Positions 1 through 7,512 are shown, counted from the first letter of the stretch. The stretch is 10,250 bases of DNA from Thermoplasmata archaeon (GCA_021161685.1 JAGHAD010000081.1:1-10250), one strand, 5' to 3'. Made by a program: numbers and translations. Notes: generated from the sequence alone by a model not told the origin.

Positions 1-392
1 CCAATACATTTTCCCAATACATCGCAAATGAATTCATAGAAAAAGGTCTGCTAGATTTACACATAATGAAAATAATAGAGATGTACAAACCAAAAAGGGA
101 CATAATGATAGAATGTATCAAGGAATATTTCCCACCAGATACCATCTGCCATAAGCCAAAGGGAGGGATGTTTGCTTGGGTAACCATTCCCGGGAAAATA
201 GATACGGAGAAAATGTTCTTTGATGCAATAAAAGAAAAAGTGGCATATATACATGGCAAAGCTTTCTATGTAAATGGAGGAGGTGCAAATTCAATGAGGC
301 TTAACTTCTCTTACTCATCAAATGAGACCATAAGGGAGGGGGTAAAGAGATTAGGGAAAGTTATAGAGAAGAAATTGAAAGAAACATCCTGA
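1..392 (+). CDS. PLP-dependent aminotransferase, class I/II (C-terminal part)
   Basis: Partial gene cut by the left edge; the open frame runs from base 3 without a stop and gives 129 residues. An internal ATG at 66 is not the true start, because homologous-looking sequence (…IEKGLLDLHIMKI…) precedes it. The visible part is the small C-terminal domain of a fold-type I aminotransferase of the LysN/ARO8/MocR-like group: the helix ending in GLLDLHI, the MYKPKRDIM segment, the PKGGMFAWVTIP block, the GKAFYVNGGG loop and MRLNFSYSS. The Arg of RLNFS is the residue that in this family binds the substrate alpha-carboxylate. The Schiff-base lysine lies upstream of the window. Such enzymes transfer amino groups to 2-oxo acids (2-aminoadipate, branched-chain or aromatic); the substrate cannot be told from this end. 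The TGA stop shares one base with the ATG of the next gene (TGATG), suggesting co-translation. Confidence 0.88.
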   Translation, partial: NTFSQYIANEFIEKGLLDLHIMKIIEMYKPKRDIMIECIKEYFPPDTICHKPKGGMFAWVTIPGKIDTEKMFFDAIKEKVAYIHGKAFYVNGGGANSMRLNFSYSSNETIREGVKRLGKVIEKKLKETS

Positions 393-1954
393 TGAGAAGT
401 TGCACATTAATATTTGCACTAACTCTGCTTGCAAGTTTCGCTATTGCCGGTTGTTTGTTCAACAAGGTGAGTTGTAAAATACTATCGATAACCATAAGGG
501 ATGACGATGGTTTTCCATCAGTTTTTATCGAGCTGAATGCTTCCGACAGCATAAAGGTGAAGCTCTTTAAAGGAAAGGCTTTGATTGATGAAAAGGAAAT
601 TTATATTGGAGGAGAAAGGACTTTGAGCTTATGTTTGGCGGGCTATCACGAGATACCAGAAAAGGGCACATATCATGTAAAGATATACGATATGAATGAC
701 AACCTCATTTGCGATAGTAAAATTAACATTGAAAATCCAAAGCTTGTAATCAACGACCTAGATATCGATTGGTGGAAAGAGGAAAAGGATTATGTGCTTC
801 TGGAAACGAGTTTGAACGTTACCAATGAGGAAAATGTTCCAATTTATGTAAGGACACTTCGCATTTCCATTGATGGCGCCAAAAGTAGGGTTGCGCACGT
901 TTACAATGAAACGATAAATCCCTCCAGCACCTCTACAATCAGCGCGTGCACTTGCATTAAAGGTATATCTGATGGCTCCCATTCTATACTTGTTAACCTT
1001 TTCGATCTGAATGGAAAGAAGATCGCAACCTTTTCATCTTTTGATTCAACTCACTTGGATTTCTCTATCAAAAAGGCTCACTTAAAATGGTATTTTGAAG
1101 GAAAGGAGTATTCAATAACGCTTCCAGTACCCAAGAAATTGCTCTCTTACTGCTCTTCTTTAAAAAGGGCACAGACGGAAGATTATTCTTTCTATGCGAT
1201 TTTTCCGGTCGACGACAATTACATTTCATTTTTGTCAGAAAAGTTGTTGTCTTTGCATGATACAAGAGATATCGAAGAAAAAGTAAACTTCGTTGCTTCC
1301 TTTGTCCAGAGTATACCATATCATAAAGAGGAAGAAGAATATCCACGTTTTCCAATAGAAACGATAGCTGATTTGGAAGGAGATTGCGAGGACAAGGCGA
1401 TACTGGCTTCCTCAATCCTTGCAGAAATTGGGTTTGATGTAGCTCTTATACGACTTCATGAACACATGGCGGTTGGTATACATCCTGATGGAGTTGATTA
1501 CCAAGGTAAAGTTTATTACGAAGATGAATCTGGAAGAAAATACCTCTTTCTAGAAACATCAAACGTTGGATGGAAATTGGGAGATGCTTGCGAGAGGTTC
1601 AAGGACCAGAAGAACTACACTATCTATCATGTTGGATCTAAACCATTGCTTCTGCAGGAATGCGAACCTCCAATTAGGTACAAATATCTCAAAAGCGACT
1701 TCGTGGTAGTGGAAGATAAGATCATGAACTTTGGTGTCGATGATGCCAGTAACGTTGAGCTAGTTGTTGATTTCCTTGCGCAGCACGATCTTTCTGTAAA
1801 GAAATACGTGAGTGAGAAATTTGGCGTTAAAGCTGGAGGAGGAAGATTAATTAGATTGAAGATTAACAGTCCAAGACAGTCTTTTCTAAAAGTTAGGGTA
1901 GATTTAATCCATGAAGGCAAGGTAGTTCAATCTTCCATCTTCATTTTTGAGTGA
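392..1954 (+). CDS. Secreted lipoprotein with transglutaminase-like (Cys-His-Glu) domain
   Basis: Encodes 520 residues. Residues 1-20 are a short signal peptide ending in AIAG-Cys21, a typical lipobox, so the mature protein is probably lipid-anchored outside the membrane. Residues 25-220 look like beta-sandwich (CARDB/Ig-like) material, including a block beginning LVINDLDIDWW. The transglutaminase-like core spans about 290-400: LEGDCEDKA holds the candidate nucleophile Cys332, HEHMAVGI holds His358, and YLFLETSNVGWKLGD holds Glu388 in place of the usual Asp or Glu. The remaining C-terminus (430-520) again reads as a beta-sandwich. Archaeal proteins of this type are known only as transglutaminase-like; they may be proteases or amide-processing enzymes, and the substrate is unknown. 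No clear Shine-Dalgarno is seen; translation is probably coupled to the aminotransferase. The last 14 bases overlap the 3' end of convergent tyrS. Confidence 0.9.
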   Translation: MRSCTLIFALTLLASFAIAGCLFNKVSCKILSITIRDDDGFPSVFIELNASDSIKVKLFKGKALIDEKEIYIGGERTLSLCLAGYHEIPEKGTYHVKIYDMNDNLICDSKINIENPKLVINDLDIDWWKEEKDYVLLETSLNVTNEENVPIYVRTLRISIDGAKSRVAHVYNETINPSSTSTISACTCIKGISDGSHSILVNLFDLNGKKIATFSSFDSTHLDFSIKKAHLKWYFEGKEYSITLPVPKKLLSYCSSLKRAQTEDYSFYAIFPVDDNYISFLSEKLLSLHDTRDIEEKVNFVASFVQSIPYHKEEEEYPRFPIETIADLEGDCEDKAILASSILAEIGFDVALIRLHEHMAVGIHPDGVDYQGKVYYEDESGRKYLFLETSNVGWKLGDACERFKDQKNYTIYHVGSKPLLLQECEPPIRYKYLKSDFVVVEDKIMNFGVDDASNVELVVDFLAQHDLSVKKYVSEKFGVKAGGGRLIRLKINSPRQSFLKVRVDLIHEGKVVQSSIFIFE

Positions 1955-2978
1955 GCATGTTTTTTATCTCTTCTAGATTTTCACTGTGTCTATCGAAATA
2001 CGATTTGATCGGCTTCAAAATATCGATCAGATAAGAGGATACGGCTTCTTTTAAGTCCAAAGGATGTATCTCCCCTGCACCAAAAGCCTCCTCCAAATCT
2101 CTATAATTGTTAAATTCAATATCTCCTCCAAACTTCGCATCCCTCTCTATCAAGAAATCCCCTTTGATCCTTGGAAAGATGATGAACCTGCAAATCTCTA
2201 AAATGGGATTGCCCTCTATCTTCCTTTCCGGACAATATGCTTTCCTTATTTTCTTTTTAATCTCTTCCTCTCCATCATGTATCGATATCATGGATTCCGG
2301 TTTGCTCTTGCTCATCTTCGCTTCCATCGGGTTCATCCTTCCCTCTGCGTGCAAGCCGGTTAATATTGGCGTATGCAGTGCAACCGGCTTCTTTTTCTTA
2401 AGTTTCTCAGCGACCTCTCTCGCAAGCACGTGGGCTCTCCTCTGATCCATTCCTCCATAAGCAACGTCTACATCCAAATAAAATATGTCGGCAACTTGCA
2501 TTGCTGGATAGAAGAGCTTCGAAAGATCCTTTTCCGCATCCTCAGCCTTTCTACCCATAATGTCCATCGCTCTCCTCGCTCTTGCAAGAGATATGCTCTT
2601 TGCAACCTTCAATACCAATTCCCAGTACCTTTTATCATCGACGTACTCACTCGCATATAAGTATCTTACCTTACTCCTTTCTATTCCCATCGCTTCAAAG
2701 CAATCTTCCATGTATCTCCCGCACAGCCTTATCTTTTCCATGTCTCCCCCGAGTTTATCATTTATATATGCATGCCAGTCCGCAAGCAAAATGGTGAAGT
2801 CGAAACCACAATCGAGAAAATCTTTTATCTTGTCGGCGCAAATCAGCCATCCAATATGAACTATACCAGAGGGTTCAAACCCTATGTAGGCTCTAGGTCT
2901 TTCTTTATCCAAAACTTCCCTCAACTCTTCTATGGTAATGACCTCGCTTGCATTTGAGATAAGCCTCTCTACCTTCAT
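1941..2978 (-). CDS. tyrS: Tyrosyl-tRNA synthetase, archaeal/eukaryotic type
   Basis: Encodes 345 residues of a class I aminoacyl-tRNA synthetase that charges tRNA-Tyr in the cytoplasm. The Rossmann-fold signature appears as YIGFEPSGIVHIGW (residues 31-44), where HIGW stands for the HIGH motif, and KMSKS lies at 221-225. The tyrosine pocket matches that of the Methanocaldococcus enzyme: Tyr31, and the YPAMQVAD block with Tyr157, Gln161 and Asp164, followed by GGMDQRRAH (175-183). It is somewhat longer than the 306-residue M. jannaschii protein because of extra sequence after KMSKS, as in the longer archaeal forms. The C-terminus lacks a bacterial S4-like domain. It is the last gene of the minus-strand operon: its ATG overlaps the purB stop as ATGA, so translational coupling is likely. 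TrpRS was considered, but the Tyr/Gln/Asp pocket fits TyrRS. Confidence 0.96.
   Translation of the reverse strand: MKVERLISNASEVITIEELREVLDKERPRAYIGFEPSGIVHIGWLICADKIKDFLDCGFDFTILLADWHAYINDKLGGDMEKIRLCGRYMEDCFEAMGIERSKVRYLYASEYVDDKRYWELVLKVAKSISLARARRAMDIMGRKAEDAEKDLSKLFYPAMQVADIFYLDVDVAYGGMDQRRAHVLAREVAEKLKKKKPVALHTPILTGLHAEGRMNPMEAKMSKSKPESMISIHDGEEEIKKKIRKAYCPERKIEGNPILEICRFIIFPRIKGDFLIERDAKFGGDIEFNNYRDLEEAFGAGEIHPLDLKEAVSSYLIDILKPIKSYFDRHSENLEEIKNMLTQK
1960..1965 (+). terminator. Possible oligo-T terminator for the lipoprotein transcript
   Basis: A run of six T on the plus strand starts 6 bases after the lipoprotein stop and is followed by T-rich sequence. Archaeal RNA polymerase commonly terminates at such oligo-T stretches without a hairpin. 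The run lies inside the antisense of tyrS, so it may only reflect that gene's coding sequence. I see no comparable T-run on the minus strand just after tyrS. Confidence 0.22.
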
Positions 2979-4330
2979 ACTTCCATCCCGAATTTTCTTA
3001 AAGTCCTCTCAACAATCTCCACCGCTTTTCCCAAATAATTTTCAGGCTTAAGTGCGTTTTCTAATTCTTCATAGCTTACCAATTTCTTTATTCTTTCCTC
3101 TTCCTTTAAAACTTCAATCAAATGAACTTTTCTTAGTTCGGCTTCCAATGAACATCTCCTTACCAGTTCGTGTGCCTCTTCCCTTCCCATCCCTTTCTTG
3201 ACCAGCAACATCATAACCGCCTCTGCAAGGGGCAATCCCTTTGCTTTCTCTATGTTCTCTTTCATCCTATCGACATTAACGATAAGGTTGGAAAATACTC
3301 CGTTCATTTGGTAGAGGATCCAATCTGTGAGTATAAAGCAATGTGGTATCCAAAATCTTTCATTTGCTGAATTGCACAAATCTCTTTCGTGCCACTGTAT
3401 GGCATTTTCATATGCTACGCTTGATAGACCCCTTATCAATCTTGCAAGGCTACATATCTGCTCGCACGTTATGGGATTTCTTTTGTGCGGCATGGTTGAG
3501 GAGCCCACTTGCTTCTCTATATCAAAAGCTTCAGAAACTTCTCCTATCTCACTCCTCTGAAGATTCCTTATTTCGGTTGCGAATTTTTCCATACTTGAAG
3601 AAATGTTGACGAATAATCCAGCCAGCTCGACATATCTATCTCTGCAAACTATCTGAGTCGGTACGTCCTCGGCCCTTAATCCAAGCTCCTCCATAACATA
3701 TTCCTGTATATCCAAAGCCTTTTCTCCAAAAGCAGCCCCGGTTCCAACGGCTCCGAGCATCTTCCCAACCAGCAACCTTTTCTTGCTCTCTCTCAATCTC
3801 TCTATATGTCTTTCTACCTCCATTGCGTAACCCGCCATTTTCAATCCAAAAGTTATCGGTATGCTGTGCTGACCATGAGTTCTTCCAAGCATGATCGTTT
3901 CCTTGTGTTTTTTAGCTAGAGAGAGCAGAGTTCTTTTCAGTTCTTCTAGATCTTTTTCAATGATTGACAAGGCGTCCTTGAATTGAAGGGCGTTTGCGGT
4001 ATCGACGATATCATAACTAGTGGCTCCAAGGTGCACAAATTTCTTTGCGTTTCCCTCACAAACCTCGCTCAAAGCCTTTGCCACCGCCATTATGTCATGT
4101 TTTATCTGTCTCTCTACTTCTTTTACCCTATCAAGTGAAACGAATTCCAAAGACGCTTTTCTTGATATTTCCTCGGCAGCCTCTTTTGGTATATTTCCTA
4201 CCTTTGCTTGTGCTATTGCTAAAGCTCCTTCAACTTTAAGCAAATAACCCAGCTTTGCTTCCTCACTGAATATTTTTTTGATTTCTTCCCTGCCATATCT
4301 GAAATCAATGGGACAGATTAGTTTGGACAT
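2975..4330 (-). CDS. purB: Adenylosuccinate lyase
   Basis: Encodes 451 residues of the fumarase/aspartase superfamily. It removes fumarate from SAICAR to give AICAR in purine synthesis and from adenylosuccinate to give AMP. Signatures seen: an early arginine (RYG, 11-13), KHD (78-80), GATSYDIVDT (102-111), GRTHGQHSIP (149-158) carrying the general-acid histidine, and the flexible catalytic loop GSSTMPHKRNP (276-286), with catalytic Ser277/278 and the family-specific MPHKRNP. Argininosuccinate lyase and fumarase have GSSxMPxKxNP with different flanks; the MPHKRNP form and the N-terminal CPIDFRYG favour PurB. The length is normal for archaeal and Bacillus-type enzymes. Its start lies 22 bases after the folP stop with only a weak Shine-Dalgarno (GAGATG), and its stop overlaps the tyrS start. 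Being next to folP places it in the purine/folate theme of the locus. Confidence 0.96.
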   Translation of the reverse strand: MSKLICPIDFRYGREEIKKIFSEEAKLGYLLKVEGALAIAQAKVGNIPKEAAEEISRKASLEFVSLDRVKEVERQIKHDIMAVAKALSEVCEGNAKKFVHLGATSYDIVDTANALQFKDALSIIEKDLEELKRTLLSLAKKHKETIMLGRTHGQHSIPITFGLKMAGYAMEVERHIERLRESKKRLLVGKMLGAVGTGAAFGEKALDIQEYVMEELGLRAEDVPTQIVCRDRYVELAGLFVNISSSMEKFATEIRNLQRSEIGEVSEAFDIEKQVGSSTMPHKRNPITCEQICSLARLIRGLSSVAYENAIQWHERDLCNSANERFWIPHCFILTDWILYQMNGVFSNLIVNVDRMKENIEKAKGLPLAEAVMMLLVKKGMGREEAHELVRRCSLEAELRKVHLIEVLKEEERIKKLVSYEELENALKPENYLGKAVEIVERTLRKFGMEV

Positions 4331-4352
4331 ACATCTCGAAAAGATTTTCTTA

Positions 4353-5222
4353 TTAAAAATTTTGATTCCTTATGGTGAAGTCGATCAATCTCAGGAACCT
4401 CTTTACTTCCTTAACATCGTGGACTCTAACTATATCAGCACCATTGAAAACAGCTACTGCAATCGCAGCCAAAGTTCCTTCAAGTCTCTCTTCAACGGGC
4501 AGAGGATCCTCTCCATCTTTGCAAACGTTTCCAATGAAAGTTTTTCTTGAAGGGCCCACAAGTATAGGAGAATTGAGAACCTTGAATTCCTTGAGCCTCC
4601 TTAGGATTTCACAGTTATCTTCTATTCCATTTCCCGTTCTTTTTCCAAATCCCAAGCCAGGATCCAGGATGATTTTTTCCTCCTTTATACCACGCGAAAT
4701 TGCAAATCTTTTTCTTTCTTCTAGGAACGATAGAATTTCTCGCACAACATCTTCATAGAAAGGATTGACCTGCATATCCCTTGGTATGCCTTTCATGTGC
4801 ATCAAAACCAGGGGAACATCGTACTCTCTTGCAACCCTAACCATATCGGGATCAAACCGCAGGGCGCTTACGTCGTTTATCATGTCAACTCCAAGCTCTA
4901 TAGCCTTCTCTGCAACCTTCGCTTTATAGGTATCGATCGAAAGAGGTATTTCAACCTTGTCAGTGAGCTCTTCCAGAACTGGACATATCCTTCTCAACTC
5001 TTCCTCAACAGATACTGGTTCAGCTCCCGGTCTAGTCGATTCCCCACCTATATCTATTATATCTGCTCCCTCTTCCTGCATGCGTAAAGCTCTATCTACT
5101 GCCTTCTCGGGATCTAGATATTTACCTCCATCGGAGAAGCTGTCGGGTGTGACATTCAGTACGCCCATTATGTAGGTTCTCTCTCCCCATCTGAAGTCCT
5201 TGTTACCTATCCGAAGGTGCAT
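4353..5222 (-). CDS. folP: Dihydropteroate synthase
   Basis: Encodes 289 residues, a full-length TIM-barrel DHPS that condenses 6-hydroxymethyl-dihydropterin diphosphate with p-aminobenzoate to make dihydropteroate. All diagnostic elements are present: NVTPDSFSDGG (23-33), GGESTRPGA (59-67), SIDT (95-98), Asn116-Asp117, MHMKG (141-145), DPGLGFGK (187-194) with a slightly enlarged following loop, GPSRKTFIG (223-231) and the terminal RVHDV (266-270). This argues for true DHPS rather than the corrinoid/methyltetrahydrofolate-binding relatives or the DHPS-like proteins of methanogens. The first 20 bases overlap the 3' end of the upstream beta-helix gene in another frame; GGGAT 5 to 9 bases before the ATG is a fair Shine-Dalgarno. 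In haloarchaea FolP is commonly fused to FolC; here folC is a separate gene in the divergent operon. Confidence 0.96.
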   Translation of the reverse strand: MHLRIGNKDFRWGERTYIMGVLNVTPDSFSDGGKYLDPEKAVDRALRMQEEGADIIDIGGESTRPGAEPVSVEEELRRICPVLEELTDKVEIPLSIDTYKAKVAEKAIELGVDMINDVSALRFDPDMVRVAREYDVPLVLMHMKGIPRDMQVNPFYEDVVREILSFLEERKRFAISRGIKEEKIILDPGLGFGKRTGNGIEDNCEILRRLKEFKVLNSPILVGPSRKTFIGNVCKDGEDPLPVEERLEGTLAAIAVAVFNGADIVRVHDVKEVKRFLRLIDFTIRNQNF

Positions 5223-6681
5223 GCTTATCCCACATTGAAGTAGCTGGAAATGGATCGATGTTTATCCATGGGATTTTGGTCTCTCCCATCATTTGATATC
5301 CGTATATGACCTTTGGCAAATTTAGAGGTTTTTCCCAAAAGTTGCACAACCATACATTCATCACCGATTTTCCAAAAGTTGCAGACTTATCGTTTCCATA
5401 GAAGATATTTCCAATCAGCCTGTTAAAGTTGGAATACCAAACCATTAAACCAAGCTCATTACCGCATATGCAATTTTTCTTTAGCTCATTGAGCGAGGAA
5501 CCTGCGAGGAGGATACCCTCTTCTGAGTTGTTACAAATCAAGTTATTTAGAATCTTGCTGTTCAAAACGGTGTAGAGGTGCATGCCTTTCGAATTATTGT
5601 AGATTTGATTGCTGGATATAGTAAGAATCTTTGAGGAAGAGAAATCCATACCGTGGAAGTTGTTGTAAATGGTGTTGTTTTCAATGAAACTCTTCGAAGA
5701 GTATTTGGAAAAGATTCCACAGTAATTGTCATGAACACGGTTATTCAAGATTTTTGCGTAATGCGTATCTATTAACAGTAAACCTTGGAAATTTTTTGTA
5801 AGAGTGAGGTTTCTGATAATGACGTTTTTACATGAGACCAGACCGAGGTATCCCGCATCAATTCCATCAAACGCAAGATTACTTCGCCTAACTAAGTAAT
5901 AAATGGGCTTCTTCTCTATTGTGTTTGAGATATCTATATCTTGGTAGAAAGCAAGATTTGTCGAGCCTTCAACTCCAAAGTTGTACCTGTTGTTTTCTAA
6001 GGTATTGAATCTAAATCTGTTGAACCATGAATCATAGAGGAAAATGCCGTTGGTATTATTGTGGATAAGGTTGTTAAGAACGGTGCCGTATGAAAAAGAT
6101 CCAAGAGAGAAGCCCCACTCATTGTGCGATACTGTGCAATTTTCGATCTTTGCATCGCTCGCTCTTGGTGAGAAAATGCCGTAATGGTTGTGATGTATCG
6201 AGCAATTCTTGATGCTCACGTTTGCACCGGAGAGGTATATGCCATCATTGCTGTCAAAGATCTCGCTACTTGTGATAACGATGTTTGCTGAAGTGGAAGA
6301 AATATCGGGGAAGATATAAATACCCTGATCGGTACAACTTATCCTGCACTTTTCAATCTTTCCGTTTATCACGTTGAAGAAACTTATGCCAGCATGTTCC
6401 TTATTTCCGCAAATTATGCAGTTCCTAATGACAAAGTACGCAGTAGTGCTTTCTATCCTTATGCCATCGGTTGCATTAGCCTCTATGTACCATCCTTCTA
6501 TGATGTATGGATTATCCTTTGTTCCATTTCCTCCAATTACTCCATTCTCACAGGTAAAGTCCTGATTTCCTTTGATGTAAATGGGATCGTGTGGTTCCAG
6601 GGTGTTAGCACTAGCTCCAGTTGGTATATAAAGTGAAGCTACAAAGAGAACGAAGGAAATTAGATATGCCATTTTCTTCAT
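5203..6681 (-). CDS. Secreted NosD-like right-handed beta-helix protein
   Basis: Encodes 492 residues. Residues 1-25 form a signal peptide (basic MKKM, hydrophobic core, cleavage probably near TGASA-NT). Residues 33-64 carry the entry motif DPIYIKGN…NGVIGGNGTKDNPYIIEGW seen in many euryarchaeal secreted NosD/NosD-like proteins. From about 75 to 440 there are repeated coils of roughly 22-24 residues with the pattern (I/V)xNCxIxxNxxGI, the right-handed parallel beta-helix of the PbH1/NosD type, interrupted at 245-280 by the typical insertion KKPIYYLV. Many N-x-S/T sequons (NCS, NCT, NNT, NNS) suggest N-glycosylation. There is no C-terminal membrane anchor or LPXTG-like motif. The family covers carbohydrate-binding or carbohydrate-cleaving surface proteins and the copper-related periplasmic NosD; no nos genes are nearby, so the ligand is unknown. 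It heads the folP-purB-tyrS operon and overlaps folP by 20 bases. Confidence 0.92.
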   Translation of the reverse strand: MKKMAYLISFVLFVASLYIPTGASANTLEPHDPIYIKGNQDFTCENGVIGGNGTKDNPYIIEGWYIEANATDGIRIESTTAYFVIRNCIICGNKEHAGISFFNVINGKIEKCRISCTDQGIYIFPDISSTSANIVITSSEIFDSNDGIYLSGANVSIKNCSIHHNHYGIFSPRASDAKIENCTVSHNEWGFSLGSFSYGTVLNNLIHNNTNGIFLYDSWFNRFRFNTLENNRYNFGVEGSTNLAFYQDIDISNTIEKKPIYYLVRRSNLAFDGIDAGYLGLVSCKNVIIRNLTLTKNFQGLLLIDTHYAKILNNRVHDNYCGIFSKYSSKSFIENNTIYNNFHGMDFSSSKILTISSNQIYNNSKGMHLYTVLNSKILNNLICNNSEEGILLAGSSLNELKKNCICGNELGLMVWYSNFNRLIGNIFYGNDKSATFGKSVMNVWLCNFWEKPLNLPKVIYGYQMMGETKIPWINIDPFPATSMWDKHAPSDR

Positions 6682-6838
6682 CTCATCCTCCCCTTTTAAA
6701 AATTAACAATATCGATTTAAGTCTTTGGATGTGAAGATAGATTGACTTCAGTGGAAGCTAGCTTGGTTAATACCATGAAAAGGCTTGCAGAGCATCCAAA
6801 ATTTATTAGTCCTTTATCGTTCATTATAGGTAAAGACT
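6682..6838. promoter_or_regulatory. Divergent intergenic region with both operon promoters
   Basis: This is the only sizeable intergenic gap, lying between the minus operon (NosD-like, folP, purB, tyrS) and the plus operon (purN, folC, sulfotransferase), so both promoters should lie here. For purN, CCAAAATTTATTA (6796-6808) resembles a BRE plus TATA box about 35 bases before the ATG. For the minus operon there are two A/T-rich candidates: TTTTTAAAA (about 6694-6702 read on the minus strand), which is very close to the start codon, and TTAAAT (about 6715-6720). A perfect 10-base palindrome, AAGCTAGCTT (6755-6764), sits near the middle and could be an operator, though one this short can occur by chance. 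No hairpin resembling a tetrahydrofolate riboswitch is seen. The box assignments are by eye. Confidence 0.5.
6687..6693 (-). promoter_or_regulatory. Shine-Dalgarno of the NosD-like gene
   Basis: Read on the minus strand, GGGGAGG stands 5 bases before the ATG at 6681. It is the strongest ribosome-binding site in the window and supports the first Met over the second Met at residue 4. A strong site at the head of an operon is consistent with this gene being the first cistron. Confidence 0.7.
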
Positions 6839-7510
6839 ATGCCAAAGAGAATAAGGGTAGGTGTACTAGCATCTGGAAGAGGAACGGACCTGCAAAGCAT
6901 AATCGACGCATCGGAGTCTGGAAAAATAGATGCCGATGTGGTCGTTGTTATCAGCGATAGGAAAGATGCATATGCTTTGGAAAGAGCGAGAAAGCACAAT
7001 ATACCAGCTTTCTTCGTTGATCCAAGCGGAAAAAGCAGGGAAGAACATGAAAAAGAAATAGACGAGATACTAAGGAAATACAGGGTAGACTTGGTGGTTG
7101 GAGCCGGTTACATGAGGATATTTTCTCCTTGGTTCGTTAGGAGATGGTACGGTAAACTTATAAACATACATCCGGCTTTGCTTCCTTCATTCAGAGGGGT
7201 AGATGGGCAAGGAAAAGCACTTGAGTACGGAGTGAAGATAACGGGGTGCACTACCCATTTTGTGGATGAGGAGGTAGATCATGGTCCAATTATCCTGCAG
7301 GCTGCTGTGAAGGTAAAGGATAATGATACGAGAGAAACCCTGGCTGCACGTATACTGGAAGTAGAACATCAGATTTTGCCAAGAACCGTTCAATTGTTTG
7401 CGGAGGGAAGATTGAAAATAGAGGGCAGAAAGGTTAGAATACTTCCCGGAGACTCATGGAAAGATAAATATCCCACCTTGCCAGATGTTCTTTACAGTGA
7501 AGGGTACTGA
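6839..7510 (+). CDS. purN: Phosphoribosylglycinamide formyltransferase
   Basis: Encodes 223 residues of GAR transformylase, which moves the formyl group of 10-formyltetrahydrofolate to glycinamide ribonucleotide in the third step of purine synthesis. Seen: the N-terminal phosphate-binding loop as SGRGTDLQ (12-19, where most homologues have SGxGSNLQ); the catalytic segment NIHPALLPSF (109-118) with Asn109 and His111; and VDEEVDHGPII (142-152) with the catalytic Asp147. These match Asn106, His108 and Asp144 of E. coli PurN. The start is fixed by an in-frame TAG at 6827-6829 and by AGGTAA just before the ATG. It is slightly longer than the bacterial enzyme through the C-terminal tail. First gene of the plus operon, 2 bases before folC. 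Archaea often lack PurN and use formate-dependent PurT, so its presence points to 10-formyl-THF as a cofactor here. Confidence 0.96.
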   Translation: MPKRIRVGVLASGRGTDLQSIIDASESGKIDADVVVVISDRKDAYALERARKHNIPAFFVDPSGKSREEHEKEIDEILRKYRVDLVVGAGYMRIFSPWFVRRWYGKLINIHPALLPSFRGVDGQGKALEYGVKITGCTTHFVDEEVDHGPIILQAAVKVKDNDTRETLAARILEVEHQILPRTVQLFAEGRLKIEGRKVRILPGDSWKDKYPTLPDVLYSEGY

Positions 7511-7512
7511 AC

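Noticed and set aside
2107..2957. Several plus-strand open frames of 60-112 codons opposite tyrS
   Set aside because: They are antisense shadows of a well-conserved synthetase, with no motifs of their own.
2975..4330. Argininosuccinate lyase or fumarase rather than adenylosuccinate lyase
   Set aside because: The catalytic loop is STMPHKRNP and the N-terminus CPIDFRYG, both characteristic of PurB; folate/purine neighbours agree.
4353..5222. Methyltetrahydrofolate/corrinoid-binding DHPS-like protein
   Set aside because: The p-aminobenzoate and diphosphate motifs specific to DHPS (TPDSFSDGG, GESTRPGA, GPSRKTF, RVHDV) are all present.
5300..6500. Possible DNA repeat array or CRISPR-like periodicity
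   Set aside because: The periodicity is at protein level (about 22-24 residues, the beta-helix coils); the nucleotide units are diverged and there are no identical repeats with spacers.
5203..6681. Copper/nitrous-oxide reductase maturation protein NosD in the strict sense
   Set aside because: Only the beta-helix fold family is shared; no nosZ, nosF, nosY or nosL gene is nearby, and this type of N-terminal block marks general archaeal surface proteins.
6742..6960. Open frame beginning with TTG (…MKRLAEHPKF…) across the purN upstream region and start
   Set aside because: It overlaps the first 120 bases of purN in another frame, and its C-terminal half (GRCTSIWKRNGPAKHNRR…) is low-quality translation with no family resemblance. 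It is a by-product of purN coding sequence.
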